Counted from the stretch's first letter, positions 17,154 to 25,995 are shown. The stretch: DNA of 64,000 nt from Bhargavaea massiliensis (GCF_018390575.1 NZ_JAHBCJ010000003.1:310001-374000); one strand, 5' to 3'. A program made the numbers and translations. Notes: generated by a model not told the origin, from the letters alone.

Positions 17154-18347
17154 TTGTTATCCCAAGAACACCGTGACATCGTCGTCATCGGCGGTGGCAT
17201 CATCGGAGCGGCCATCGCCTACTACGGATCCAAGGCCGGGCTCGACATTACCGTCCTTGAAAAAAGTACGCTTGCCAGCGGGACTTCATCACGCTGCGAC
17301 GGCAATATCTTGGCCATTGACAAGGATCCGGGCTTCGACAGCCAGATGTCACTGGTCAGCCAGAAACTGGTCCATGAGCTGGATCAGGAACTGGAAGTGA
17401 AATTTGAATACCGCAACCCGGGAAGCATCCTGGTTTGTGAAAACGATGCCGAGATGGAAGCCGCGGAAAAATGGGTTCGGCAACAATGCGATGCCGGCCT
17501 CGACTTCCGGATGCTCGATCGCGAAGATCTGAGAAATGAATCGAAGTATTTCGCAGATGACCTGTACGGCGGGCTGGAGTGCAAGACGGACTCGACCGTC
17601 AACCCGTATATGCTGACGTTCTCGATGTTCCACTCGGCGGAGAAGCAGGGTGCCAAAATTCATACGAATACGGAAGTGAAAAATCTCAGGAGGGATCCGG
17701 ACGGCCGATTCATCATTGAAACCGGCGGAACAACATTCACTGCGAACAAAGTGGTCAATGCAGCCGGAGTCTGGGCACCGCATATCGGCAAGATGCTAGA
17801 TGTGGACGTGCCGATTTATCCGAGAAAGGGCCAGCTGATTGTTGCATCGCGCCAGCAGCCGGTCGGTCTCAGGAAAGTGATGGAGTTCGGTTATCTGATC
17901 TCCAAGTTCGGAGGAGAGCGTGTGGTGGATGAAATGACGGAAAAGTATGGGGTGGCACTTGTGTTCGAACCGACGGAAAGCCAGAATTTCCTGATCGGCA
18001 GCAGCCGGCAATTTGCCGGGTACGATACACGGGTGAACCACGAAGTGACCCGCTATATTGCAAAGCGGGCCGTCCGATTTTATCCGAAGATGGCGGACAT
18101 GACCGTGATCCGCACGTACGCGGGGCTCAGGCCGTGGACGGAGGATCACCTGCCGATCGTTTCCGAAGTGAAGGAAGTGCCGGGCTTCTATGTCGCTGCC
18201 GGACATGAAGGGGACGGAATCAGCCTTGCCGCCGTCACCGGTAAAGTGATGGAAGAAATGCTGAGCGGCAAGGCAACATGCATTCCGACTGAGCCACTGA
18301 GGATCGGCCGGTTCAAAGAAAAGAAAGTGGAGGTGGGAATCAAGTGA
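17154..18347 (+). CDS. FAD-dependent D-hydroxyproline dehydrogenase catalytic subunit (DAO/DadA family)
   Basis: A 397-residue D-amino-acid-oxidase-fold flavoprotein. The dinucleotide motif VVIGGGIIGAAIAYYGSKAG comes at 8-27, a conserved ASGTSSRCDGN next, and the C-terminal GLRPWTEDHLPIVSEV and GHEGDGISLAAVTG segments contact FAD. It fits the beta subunit of hetero-oligomeric D-hydroxyproline dehydrogenases, oxidising cis-4-hydroxy-D-proline to pyrroline-4-hydroxy-2-carboxylate. The partner subunits are on the other strand at 13491-15310. The start is TTG 17154 with AAAGGGGG seven bases upstream. It opens a six-gene operon and overlaps the epimerase gene by four bases. Confidence 0.88.
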   Translation: MLSQEHRDIVVIGGGIIGAAIAYYGSKAGLDITVLEKSTLASGTSSRCDGNILAIDKDPGFDSQMSLVSQKLVHELDQELEVKFEYRNPGSILVCENDAEMEAAEKWVRQQCDAGLDFRMLDREDLRNESKYFADDLYGGLECKTDSTVNPYMLTFSMFHSAEKQGAKIHTNTEVKNLRRDPDGRFIIETGGTTFTANKVVNAAGVWAPHIGKMLDVDVPIYPRKGQLIVASRQQPVGLRKVMEFGYLISKFGGERVVDEMTEKYGVALVFEPTESQNFLIGSSRQFAGYDTRVNHEVTRYIAKRAVRFYPKMADMTVIRTYAGLRPWTEDHLPIVSEVKEVPGFYVAAGHEGDGISLAAVTGKVMEEMLSGKATCIPTEPLRIGRFKEKKVEVGIK

Positions 18348-19396
18348 GGTACGAGCGGCTGTTTACGACGATCGATACACATACGGGGGGAAACCCGACA
18401 AGGACACTGATCAGCGGTCTTCCGCCATTGGAAGGAGGAACGATGGGAGAGAAAATGCTCTATATGCAGGAGCATTACGACTGGATCCGCAAACACCTGA
18501 TGAACGAGCCGCGCGGCCACAGCGTCATGTCCGGTGCACTCCTGACGGACCCGTGCCATCCGGAAGCGGATGTTGGCGTGATCTATATCGAAACCGGAGG
18601 CTATCTGCCGATGTGCGGCCATGACACGATCGGTTTTTGCACGGCCCTGATCGAGGCCGGGCTGGTCGAAGTGCAGGAGCCGTTTACCAACCTCAAGATC
18701 GATACACCAGCCGGGCTGATCGATGTTCAGGTTCTTGTGGAGGACGGGAAAGCGAAGGAAGTGACGTTCGAGAATGTTCCTGCGTTCCTGCTGAGGTCGA
18801 TCGAGATTGATGTGGATGGCATCGGGAACGTTCAGGCCGATATCGCCTATGGCGGGAACTTTTACGCGATCATCGACGCGGACACGCTCGGAATTGAACT
18901 GACCGAGGAACATGCTGCGGAGATTATCAGCAAAGCGATCCTGATCCGGAATACGATCAATGAACGCGAAGAGATTGTTCATCCCGAGTTTCCGTTTATC
19001 CGGGGTCTCACGCACATCGAGTTTTTTACGAAGCCGGTCCATCCCGATGCTGACGTGAAAAATACCGTTGTCGTCCCGCCGGGCGGCATTGACCGCTCCC
19101 CCTGCGGAACCGGGACCTCTGCAAAACTTGCAACCCTTTACTCACACGGCCAGATCCGTAAGAAGGAACGCTTCGTACACGAAAGCATCGTCGGTACGCT
19201 TTTCAAAGCCCGGGTGATCGACACGGGAACCGCGGGGCCATTGGATGCCGTCATAACAGAAGTGACGGGTTCCGCCTGGGTGATGGGGATGCACAAGTTC
19301 TTCTATAACGAACGCGACCCTCTACGAGAAGGCTATTTGCTGATCCCTCCGATGGATCATGAGCCGGCATGCGAGACGGCAAAGGAGAGTGTTTAA
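18344..19396 (+). CDS. 4-hydroxyproline 2-epimerase (proline racemase family)
   Basis: A 350-residue enzyme with both catalytic cysteines, Cys91 in PMCGHDTIG and Cys254 in DRSPCGTGT, and the family start TTIDTHTGGNPTR. It would interconvert trans-4-hydroxy-L-proline and cis-4-hydroxy-D-proline, the first step of the pathway. The residue after the first Cys-Gly-His is Asp where many relatives have Gly. It is translationally coupled to the dehydrogenase (GTG at 18344 inside the previous stop region) and sits next to a cysteine-free paralogue. A proline racemase role is possible, but the neighbouring deaminase and aldehyde dehydrogenase favour hydroxyproline. Confidence 0.9.
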   Translation: MRYERLFTTIDTHTGGNPTRTLISGLPPLEGGTMGEKMLYMQEHYDWIRKHLMNEPRGHSVMSGALLTDPCHPEADVGVIYIETGGYLPMCGHDTIGFCTALIEAGLVEVQEPFTNLKIDTPAGLIDVQVLVEDGKAKEVTFENVPAFLLRSIEIDVDGIGNVQADIAYGGNFYAIIDADTLGIELTEEHAAEIISKAILIRNTINEREEIVHPEFPFIRGLTHIEFFTKPVHPDADVKNTVVVPPGGIDRSPCGTGTSAKLATLYSHGQIRKKERFVHESIVGTLFKARVIDTGTAGPLDAVITEVTGSAWVMGMHKFFYNERDPLREGYLLIPPMDHEPACETAKESV

Positions 19397-20308
19397 ATGG
19401 AATTCGGAAAAATGTTCAGTTCATTGGATGCCCATGTGGCCGGAGAGGCATACCGCATCGTCACCCAATCGCCGATCCGTCTTAGTGGAGCGGACCTGAA
19501 AGCCCGATCCGAACAACTGACAAAGAGCTTCTCGAATGAGAAGAAACTTCTTTTAAATGAGCCCCGGGGCCACCGGGGGATGCACGGTGTCATCCCGACC
19601 GGCTCCGAGTTCGCCGATATCGGACTGCTCTTTTTCTCCCATCACCAAGTAAGCGTATTCAAGTATGAAGGTGTCCTGGCTGCTGTCGGTGCCCTGCTTG
19701 AAACCGGGGGGCTGGATCGCCGGGAAAATGGCCGGTATACGGCGGAAACCACAGAAGGCGTGATTGAACTCAGTGCTGATTTCGAGGGTGATGAAGTCAC
19801 TCAAATCCGTGTGCATAACAAGTCCGCGTCCGTGACCCGTACTTCCCAGTCATCCGCAGTCGTTCTTGATGGAAAGCGGAAGTATCTCACTTACCCATTG
19901 CCGCCGGCAATCCCGAAAATTGACCTTGCTCATTTATCCGTGATCAGTGAGTGGGGGGCAGGAAAGGCGGCCGAATATTCAGGTGAAGACCATGGCGTCA
20001 CCGGAATCGTGCTGGCCGAAGAGCTTCCGGGAGGAGGATTCAGAAGTGTGACGTTTGAAAAAGACGGCTATATTCTGCGTTCGCCCGGAATCGACACGAC
20101 CTTCGCATTGTTGGCCCTTAAAGAAAAACAGAATGGGAATGCAGCATCCGTTTCCAACACGAGCATTTTCGGCAGTACGCTCAAAGCGGAAGCAACAGAC
20201 GGTGAAGGGGGACCGGCCAAGGTCAGGGCAGAGCCGTTTGTGACGGGTGCCCACCAGTTTGTCCTCGACCGTGAAGATCCGCTTGATCAAGGCTTCCTGA
20301 TTGTCTGA
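19397..20308 (+). CDS. Cysteine-free proline-racemase-family paralogue, probably not a racemase
   Basis: A 303-residue homologue with clear family landmarks: SSLDAHVAGEAYRIVT at the start, LLLNEPRGHRGMHGV, and TGAHQFVLDREDPLDQGFLI at the end. The first catalytic site MCGHG is replaced by FKYEG (Lys89 where Cys stands) and the second, DRSPCGTGT, by LRSPGIDTT (Gly231 for Cys). The protein has no cysteine at all. It is also about 40 residues shorter than its neighbour. It could be a structural partner of the epimerase, a ligand-binding regulator or an enzyme with different chemistry. It follows the epimerase stop directly, so it is co-translated. The frame is intact, which argues against simple decay. 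Confidence 0.8.
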   Translation: MEFGKMFSSLDAHVAGEAYRIVTQSPIRLSGADLKARSEQLTKSFSNEKKLLLNEPRGHRGMHGVIPTGSEFADIGLLFFSHHQVSVFKYEGVLAAVGALLETGGLDRRENGRYTAETTEGVIELSADFEGDEVTQIRVHNKSASVTRTSQSSAVVLDGKRKYLTYPLPPAIPKIDLAHLSVISEWGAGKAAEYSGEDHGVTGIVLAEELPGGGFRSVTFEKDGYILRSPGIDTTFALLALKEKQNGNAASVSNTSIFGSTLKAEATDGEGGPAKVRAEPFVTGAHQFVLDREDPLDQGFLIV

Positions 20309-20340
20309 TGTCCCTGACGCCTACTACAAGGAGGGGTTTT

Positions 20341-21777
20341 ATGAGAGAGGATATGAAACGGCTTCCCACACTACCGGAAATTCTGTTTGTCCTGATCGGG
20401 TTTACGCTCGTCATGTACCTGTTCATCGTCCAATTCGGGATCTCCATCCAGCTTGCGCTGCTGACCACCTGGGGATTGATCATGGTCGTCGGCCTGAAGA
20501 TCGGCTACAACTACAAGCAGATGCAGGATGGCCTGCTAAAAGGAATCAATGACGGACTGGAAGCGGTGCTGATCCTGATCTCCGTCGGCGCGCTGATCGG
20601 GACGTGGATTGCGGGCGGAATCGTGCCGTCGATCATCTACTACGGCCTGTCCGTCATTAATCCGAGCATCTTCCTTCTGGCCGCGTTCATCATCTGTTCA
20701 GTGACCTCCATCGCGACCGGTACGTCATTCGGGTCGGCCGGAACAGCCGGCATTGCAATGATGGGAATCGGGGCAAGTTTCGGATTTCCGCTTCCGCTCG
20801 TCGCTGGTGCCGTCATTTCCGGCTGCTATGTCGGTGACAAGCTTTCACCGCTTTCCGACACGACTGTCATGACGGCGTCCCTTTCCAAGGTAGACCTGAT
20901 TGAGCACATCAAGTCCATGCTGACCGCGAGCGCGCCTGCCTGGCTGATCTCGGCGCTTCTATTCCTGGGAGTCGGGTTCTTCTACAGGGGAGACGGCGAC
21001 ATGAGCAGCGCCACGCAGACCATGGCATCACTTGAACAGTATTTTAATGTCAGCTGGTACATGCTGATTCCCGCGGTTCTCGTCATAGTACTTCTGGCCA
21101 TGAAGAAGCCATCCATTCCGGTCATTTTGTTCGGGGCCGTTCTCGGTGCGCTGTGGGCCTTTCTCTTCCAGGGCAAGTCTGTCCTCGATTCGGTGAATAT
21201 CATGTACACGGGCAATGCAATCGAGTCGGGCGTTCCGTTTATCGACAACCTGCTGAATCGCGGAGGTATCGTATTCATGCTGGATGTCATCGTACTCATC
21301 ATTTTCGCCCTGGGCGTGGGCGGGTTGATGGAACGGATCGGCATCTTGCGCGCGATTGGCTATTACCTTGCCAAATGGGCGACGAATGCAGGAAATGCAA
21401 CACTTGCGACCGTCATCTCCGGGTTCTTCGGTAATTTCTTCGGCGGAGCCGCGTATGTATCGTTGATCACGGCAAGCAAGATCACCGAAGACAACTACGA
21501 CCGGCTGCATATTGACCGGCGTGTGCTTTCCAGGAATACCGAGGCTGGCGGGACCCTAACGACCCCTATGGTGCCGTGGTCTGACGGAGGCGTCTTCATG
21601 GCAGCCGCACTGGGCGTCTCAACACTAAGCTATCTACCGTTTCTCTGGTTTAACTTTATCGCCATCATCATCTGCCTGATTTATGGCTACCGAAACAAGT
21701 TCATCTGGTATACCACGCCCGAAGCGGTCCCTGCTGAAAAGCGGACGGTATCCGGCAAGAGACTGAACCTTTCCTGA
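20341..21777 (+). CDS. NhaC-family Na+/H+ antiporter-like transporter
   Basis: A 478-residue membrane protein with about 11-12 hydrophobic segments and the NhaC family pattern. SVGALIGTWIAGGIVPSIIYYGL and GASFGFPLPLVAGAVISGCYVGDKLSPLSDTTVMTAS are visible, as is the late RNTEAGGTLTTPMVPWSDGG. NhaC members include Na+/H+ and malate-Na+/lactate-H+ (MleN) exchangers. In the middle of a hydroxyproline operon it may import hydroxyproline/proline or export a product; the substrate cannot be read. ATG 20341 is chosen because of AAGGAGGGG four bases upstream; ATG 20308 overlaps the previous gene's stop. Confidence 0.87.
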   Translation: MREDMKRLPTLPEILFVLIGFTLVMYLFIVQFGISIQLALLTTWGLIMVVGLKIGYNYKQMQDGLLKGINDGLEAVLILISVGALIGTWIAGGIVPSIIYYGLSVINPSIFLLAAFIICSVTSIATGTSFGSAGTAGIAMMGIGASFGFPLPLVAGAVISGCYVGDKLSPLSDTTVMTASLSKVDLIEHIKSMLTASAPAWLISALLFLGVGFFYRGDGDMSSATQTMASLEQYFNVSWYMLIPAVLVIVLLAMKKPSIPVILFGAVLGALWAFLFQGKSVLDSVNIMYTGNAIESGVPFIDNLLNRGGIVFMLDVIVLIIFALGVGGLMERIGILRAIGYYLAKWATNAGNATLATVISGFFGNFFGGAAYVSLITASKITEDNYDRLHIDRRVLSRNTEAGGTLTTPMVPWSDGGVFMAAALGVSTLSYLPFLWFNFIAIIICLIYGYRNKFIWYTTPEAVPAEKRTVSGKRLNLS

Positions 21778-21813
21778 CACTGCTTTAAAAAAACATTATT
21801 GGAGGAATCAATC

Positions 21814-22710
21814 ATGAAAGAAATCAAAGGCGCATTCCCGGTTTTGGTAACCCCTATGCACGAAGACGAGACAGTCAATTTCAATGGATTGGCCGAAAAT
21901 ATCGAAAAGTTCATCCAGGAAGGCGTGGCTGGTCTCTGCATCAACGGCAGCACAGGCGAGTTTGTCAGCCTTACAAAAGAAGAGCGGTTCCAGGCTGTTG
22001 AAACGGCAGTGGCCCAGGTGAAGGGACGTGTGCCGCTGATCGTCGGGACGGCTGCCGAAACGACTGCAGATGCCATCGAATACACCCGTCAGGCAGAAAA
22101 AACAGGGGCTGATGCCGCGCTTCTGATCAACTCCTATTACGCACATCCTACGGAAGAAGAAATCTATGCCCATTTCAAGGCAGTCGCGGAATCTGTGAAG
22201 ATCCCGGTGATGATCTATAACAACCCGTTTACTTCCGGAGTCGACATCAGTACGGAAACCTTGCTGAAAGTCGGCCGGGATGTCCCGAATATCACGCACA
22301 TCAAGGAATCCAGCGGAGACATCCGGAAAGCGCGTGATATTGCGCGCCGGGGCGAAGGCGACATTCAGGTGTTCTGCGGCTCCGAAGAACTGGTGCTTGA
22401 ATCGTTCTTTGTCGGGGCGACCGGCTGGATCTCGGTCGCGGGCAACATCGCTCCCCGTCTTGTGACGGACATTTACGAATCGTACCAGGCAGGTGACTTG
22501 GATCAGGCATGGAAACTTTATGATCGTCTGCTGCCGCTCTGCGAATTCCTGGAGGGCTCCGGCAAGTATGTGCAGATTGCAAAACGTTCGATGGAGCTGA
22601 AGGGATGGGCAGGCGGGCCTTGCCGAAAGCCGAGAATGCCGCTGACCGCCGAGGAAGATGCCCGGCTGAAGGAACTGATGGCCAGCCTGGAAACAGTGAA
22701 ACAATCATAA
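21814..22710 (+). CDS. DapA-family deaminase, likely pyrroline-4-hydroxy-2-carboxylate deaminase
   Basis: A 298-residue TIM-barrel lyase of the dihydrodipicolinate synthase family. The Schiff-base lysine is visible in THIKESSGD (about residue 163), the active-site Tyr in MIYNNP (about 137), and the GSTGEF phosphate/carboxylate loop near residue 47. In hydroxyproline clusters this family converts pyrroline-4-hydroxy-2-carboxylate to 2-oxoglutarate semialdehyde and ammonia. The ATG at 21814 follows TTGGAGGAA; the TTG at 21799 lies in that ribosome site. It is followed 13 bases later by the matching aldehyde dehydrogenase. Confidence 0.9.
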   Translation: MKEIKGAFPVLVTPMHEDETVNFNGLAENIEKFIQEGVAGLCINGSTGEFVSLTKEERFQAVETAVAQVKGRVPLIVGTAAETTADAIEYTRQAEKTGADAALLINSYYAHPTEEEIYAHFKAVAESVKIPVMIYNNPFTSGVDISTETLLKVGRDVPNITHIKESSGDIRKARDIARRGEGDIQVFCGSEELVLESFFVGATGWISVAGNIAPRLVTDIYESYQAGDLDQAWKLYDRLLPLCEFLEGSGKYVQIAKRSMELKGWAGGPCRKPRMPLTAEEDARLKELMASLETVKQS

Positions 22711-22723
22711 AGGGGGAGAGGAC

Positions 22724-24223
22724 ATGCAAGCAGTCAATTATGAACTGAAACCGAGGGTCCAGGAGTTTCTGGATGGGGTCAAGGGGCTCTATATTAATGG
22801 GGAATATGTTCCGTCCGAGAGCGGAAAAACGTTTCCGGTGCTTGATCCCGCGACGGAAGACGTCATCGCTGAAGTCAGCGAAGCCCAGAAAGAAGATATC
22901 GACAAAGCGGTAGCCGCTGCACGGAAGGCATTTGACGAAGGCGAATGGACGAAGATGGAAGCGGCGGAACGGTCGCATCTGATCTACAAGTTCGCAGACC
23001 TTCTCGAAGAGCATCGCGAAGAACTCGCGCAGCTTGAGTCTTTGGATAATGGGAAACCATATGCAACGGCTCTTGCGGATGACGTCGACGGAACGGTCCA
23101 GCATTTCCGCTATTACTCCGGCTGGGCGACGAAAATATTCGGTAAAACTACGCAAGTTTCACCGGATTATGTGACGTATACGGTTCACGAGCCTGTCGGT
23201 GTCGTTGGGCAGATTATTCCTTGGAACTTCCCGCTTGCAATGGCGGCATGGAAGCTCGGTTCCGCACTTGCAGTCGGCTGCACGGTTGTCATCAAGCCGG
23301 CAAGCGAGACACCGCTGTCTCTTTTGTATGCAGCCAAGCTCTTTAAAGAAGCCGGGTTCCCTGACGGAGTCGTGAATGTCGTTCCCGGAGCCGGACGCGT
23401 GGCGGGAGAAGCCATCCTCACCCATCCGGATGTGGACAAAGTGGCCTTCACCGGATCGACCGCGGTCGGCAAGGAAGTCATGAAAAAGGCTGCTGATCAA
23501 ATTAAAGGGGTAACGCTCGAGCTCGGCGGTAAATCACCTGCTATTGTGCTCGAGGACGCCGACCTGGACGAGACGATCGAAGGCGTCTTTAACGGGACCA
23601 TGTACAATCACGGCCAGAACTGCAGTGCCTGCACACGGGTCTATGTGCACCGCAGCCTCTACGATCAGGTCGTTGATGAACTGGCTGAACGGGCAGATGC
23701 ACTGAAAGTCGGCCCGGGACTGGATCCCGAAACCGAAATGGGACCGCTCGTTTCCGCGAAGCAGCAGAAGACCGTACTTGAGTATATCGAGAAGGGGAAG
23801 GAAGAAGGGGCCCGTCTCGTTTCCGGTGGCACTAAGGCCGGAGAAAAAGGGTACTTCGTCCGGCCGACCATCTTTGCGGATGTCGAAGACAATATGACGA
23901 TTGCGCGCGAAGAGATTTTCGGGCCGGTCATGGCTGTTTTCCCGTTTGATACGGTTGAGGAAGTCATCAAGCGGGCCAATGACAGTGATTACGGCCTGGC
24001 GGCAAGCGTCTGGACGACCAATATCAAGTCCGGCCATTCTATCGCGGGCAAACTTCAGTCAGGGACGGTCTGGATCAATGATTTCGGACTGGAATGGGAA
24101 ACGATGCCGTTCGGCGGATACAAGCAGTCCGGAGTCGGCCGGGAAATGGGCGGTGATTACGGACTCGCCAATTACACTGAGGTGAAAAGTGTGTTTGTTA
24201 ACATTAAAGATCCGAAGAAATAA
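22724..24223 (+). CDS. 2,5-dioxovalerate (2-oxoglutarate semialdehyde) dehydrogenase
   Basis: A 499-residue NAD(P)-dependent aldehyde dehydrogenase. The Glu motif LELGGKSPAIV (about 265), the catalytic cysteine in GQNCSACTR (about 300), the cofactor segment FTGSTAVGKEV and the C-terminal EEIFGPVMAVFPF are all visible. It would oxidise 2-oxoglutarate semialdehyde to 2-oxoglutarate, the last step of hydroxyproline breakdown; the neighbours define this role. A GGGGGAG ribosome site precedes ATG. It is probably the last metabolic gene of the operon that starts at the 17097 promoter. Confidence 0.9.
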   Translation: MQAVNYELKPRVQEFLDGVKGLYINGEYVPSESGKTFPVLDPATEDVIAEVSEAQKEDIDKAVAAARKAFDEGEWTKMEAAERSHLIYKFADLLEEHREELAQLESLDNGKPYATALADDVDGTVQHFRYYSGWATKIFGKTTQVSPDYVTYTVHEPVGVVGQIIPWNFPLAMAAWKLGSALAVGCTVVIKPASETPLSLLYAAKLFKEAGFPDGVVNVVPGAGRVAGEAILTHPDVDKVAFTGSTAVGKEVMKKAADQIKGVTLELGGKSPAIVLEDADLDETIEGVFNGTMYNHGQNCSACTRVYVHRSLYDQVVDELAERADALKVGPGLDPETEMGPLVSAKQQKTVLEYIEKGKEEGARLVSGGTKAGEKGYFVRPTIFADVEDNMTIAREEIFGPVMAVFPFDTVEEVIKRANDSDYGLAASVWTTNIKSGHSIAGKLQSGTVWINDFGLEWETMPFGGYKQSGVGREMGGDYGLANYTEVKSVFVNIKDPKK

Positions 24224-24299
24224 AATAAACTAAATAGTTATTCATTTTAAGAATGTATAGTAGAGGGGGATGGATGTTCTCAAAAAAGGGGATGAGGAA

Positions 24300-24575
24300 A
24301 TGATTACGCTAGTTGAGTTTTTGGGGGTTGCGTCCGGGGCGGTATTGCTCCTCATTGTTTTGATGTGGGCAATGGAGCGTGCTGTTCAGCGGGCGTCAGG
24401 AGGGCGCCTTCATCGGTGTGTCCGAATTACGGCCTGCTTGGGGGGAGCCTTGCTAATCTTAGGGTTATCAGCTTATGGCATGGGACAGCTTTTGATCTTT
24501 AAGGCATCCTTGATCGGAGGGATTGCCATTCTGCTGAACCGCTATTGGCTGGGCCACTTTTCGGAAAAGCAATAA
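24300..24575 (+). CDS. Small two- to three-helix membrane protein of unknown function
   Basis: A 91-residue protein from ATG 24300 (GATGAGGAA upstream; an earlier in-frame ATG at 24270 directly abuts AGAGGGGG). It has a hydrophobic N-terminal helix (about 4-28), a short basic loop with RASGGRLHRCVR, and two further hydrophobic stretches (about 38-78). I do not recognise a family. It lies 77 bases after the aldehyde dehydrogenase and ends at a strong hairpin, so it may be read through from the hydroxyproline operon or have its own promoter. A small transporter accessory or stress protein is possible. Confidence 0.6.
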   Translation: MITLVEFLGVASGAVLLLIVLMWAMERAVQRASGGRLHRCVRITACLGGALLILGLSAYGMGQLLIFKASLIGGIAILLNRYWLGHFSEKQ

Positions 24576-24612
24576 ACAAGACCGGAGGGGAGCTGTCCCT
24601 TCCGGTCTTGTT
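24575..24612. terminator. Bidirectional terminator between the hydroxyproline operon and rpoN
   Basis: AACAAGACCGGA (24575-24586) pairs with TCCGGTCTTGTT (24601-24612) in a 12-base-pair stem around a GGGG/TCCC-extended loop. It lies between the converging ends of the small membrane protein gene and rpoN. Confidence 0.8.
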
Positions 24613-24616
24613 CGGT

Positions 24617-25900
24617 TCAGATGATAATGTCTTTTCGCTGTGAGGATGAAGGAATGTTCAATTCATCCCGGTACTTACTGATTGTCCGGCGCGAGACTGT
24701 GATGCCGTGCTCCTTCTTGAAGTGTTCCGCCAACTTTTGATCCGACAGGGGCCGGTGCTTGTTTTCCTGGTCGATGTATTGCCTGAGCAGTGTTTTCACT
24801 TTGTTTTGTGAAACGGACACTCCGCCGTCGGACTCCAGTTTCGAGGAGAAGAGCAGCTTCATCTCAAAAGTGCCCGCCGGTGTCCTGATGACCTTGTTGG
24901 CAGTTGCCCGGCTGATCGTGGATTCATGCATCCCGATCTCCTCGGCAACTTCCCGCATCGTCAGCGGGTTAAGCGCCTCAGGGCCCTTAAGGAAAAAGGC
25001 TTGCTGTTTTTGCGCAAGGACCCGGACGATCTTGATGAGGGTTTCCCGGCGCTGTTCGAGACTGCTGAGAAGCCAGCGGTACTGTTTGTGCCGTTCCGTC
25101 AGATAGTTTCCGACTTCGTTCTTGGAATCCAGGTAGGGGAGATAATCGGTGTTCAGCGTCACTTCAGGCAGGTGACCGTCATTCAGGCTGAACTCCAGGT
25201 TGCCTTCCCGTTCAACGACAATGACATCCGGGAAGGTGTAATCCGTCTGGTGGTCATTGATCAGTGAGCATGGTTTCGGATTAAGTGTCCGGATGCGGTC
25301 AAACGCCGATTTCACATCAGTGAGCGTAACCTGAAGCAGCTGGGCAATCTCTTTCCATTTACGTGAAGTGAGGAGGGCAAAGCAGTGGCTGACCATCTGC
25401 CGGGCCACCTGGTCCTCTTCTTCATCCAGCTGAAGCAAAAGGCATTCTTGAAGATTACGTGCTCCGATGCCTGCCGGTCCGATTTCCTGAAGCATATGAA
25501 TGCCGGCTGTCAGGATCTCCTCTTCGATGCCGCAGTTTTCGGGCAGGATGAGATAACCGTTGTCGTCCAGATTCAAAATCAGGTAGGAAAGGAGCAGGAC
25601 TGATTCTTCATCAGAAAAGTTGAGCCGGACCATGGAAACCAGGTCGTCCCGATAAAGGGCATCCGGGGCTTTTAGCCAGTCGGTCCTTAAGCCTTCTCCG
25701 CCTGCAGTTCTCGAAGTGGGAGCATCAAAGGAAACGGATGCGTTGCGGTCTTTCAGCTCGATGAGCGGATTCTCCGCTTCCTGCTCCCTGATAAACTGTT
25801 CCAATTCAAAAGTGGAATATTGTAGAAGTTCGATGGCCTGCCTGAGCTCCATCGTCATGATGAGCTTCAGTTCCTGGCGTTGTGTCATCGTAAGCTGCAT
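24617..25900 (-). CDS. rpoN: RNA polymerase sigma-54 factor (SigL/RpoN)
   Basis: A 427-residue sigma-54 protein. The N-terminal region I is glutamine/leucine-rich (LIMTMELRQAIELLQYSTFELEQFI) and binds core polymerase and activators. The central core-binding region (about 80-300) contains LNPKPCSLI. The C-terminal part has the helix-turn-helix (MREVAEEIGMHESTISRATANK) and the RpoN box SRRTISKYRDEL. ATG 25900 is preferred over 25924 because GAGGGGAGAG lies just upstream. The factor recognises the TTGGCA-N6-TTGCA promoters described here. It lies inside the very regulon it would serve. Confidence 0.96.
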   Translation of the reverse strand: MQLTMTQRQELKLIMTMELRQAIELLQYSTFELEQFIREQEAENPLIELKDRNASVSFDAPTSRTAGGEGLRTDWLKAPDALYRDDLVSMVRLNFSDEESVLLLSYLILNLDDNGYLILPENCGIEEEILTAGIHMLQEIGPAGIGARNLQECLLLQLDEEEDQVARQMVSHCFALLTSRKWKEIAQLLQVTLTDVKSAFDRIRTLNPKPCSLINDHQTDYTFPDVIVVEREGNLEFSLNDGHLPEVTLNTDYLPYLDSKNEVGNYLTERHKQYRWLLSSLEQRRETLIKIVRVLAQKQQAFFLKGPEALNPLTMREVAEEIGMHESTISRATANKVIRTPAGTFEMKLLFSSKLESDGGVSVSQNKVKTLLRQYIDQENKHRPLSDQKLAEHFKKEHGITVSRRTISKYRDELNIPSSSQRKDIII

Positions 25901-25995
25901 ATCAATCTCTCCCCTCTGTTGCAATCATGTGAAAGCGGTTTCTTTGAAATAGCTTACCACAGATGACAGAGTAGTTCGACATTATTCTACGAAAG

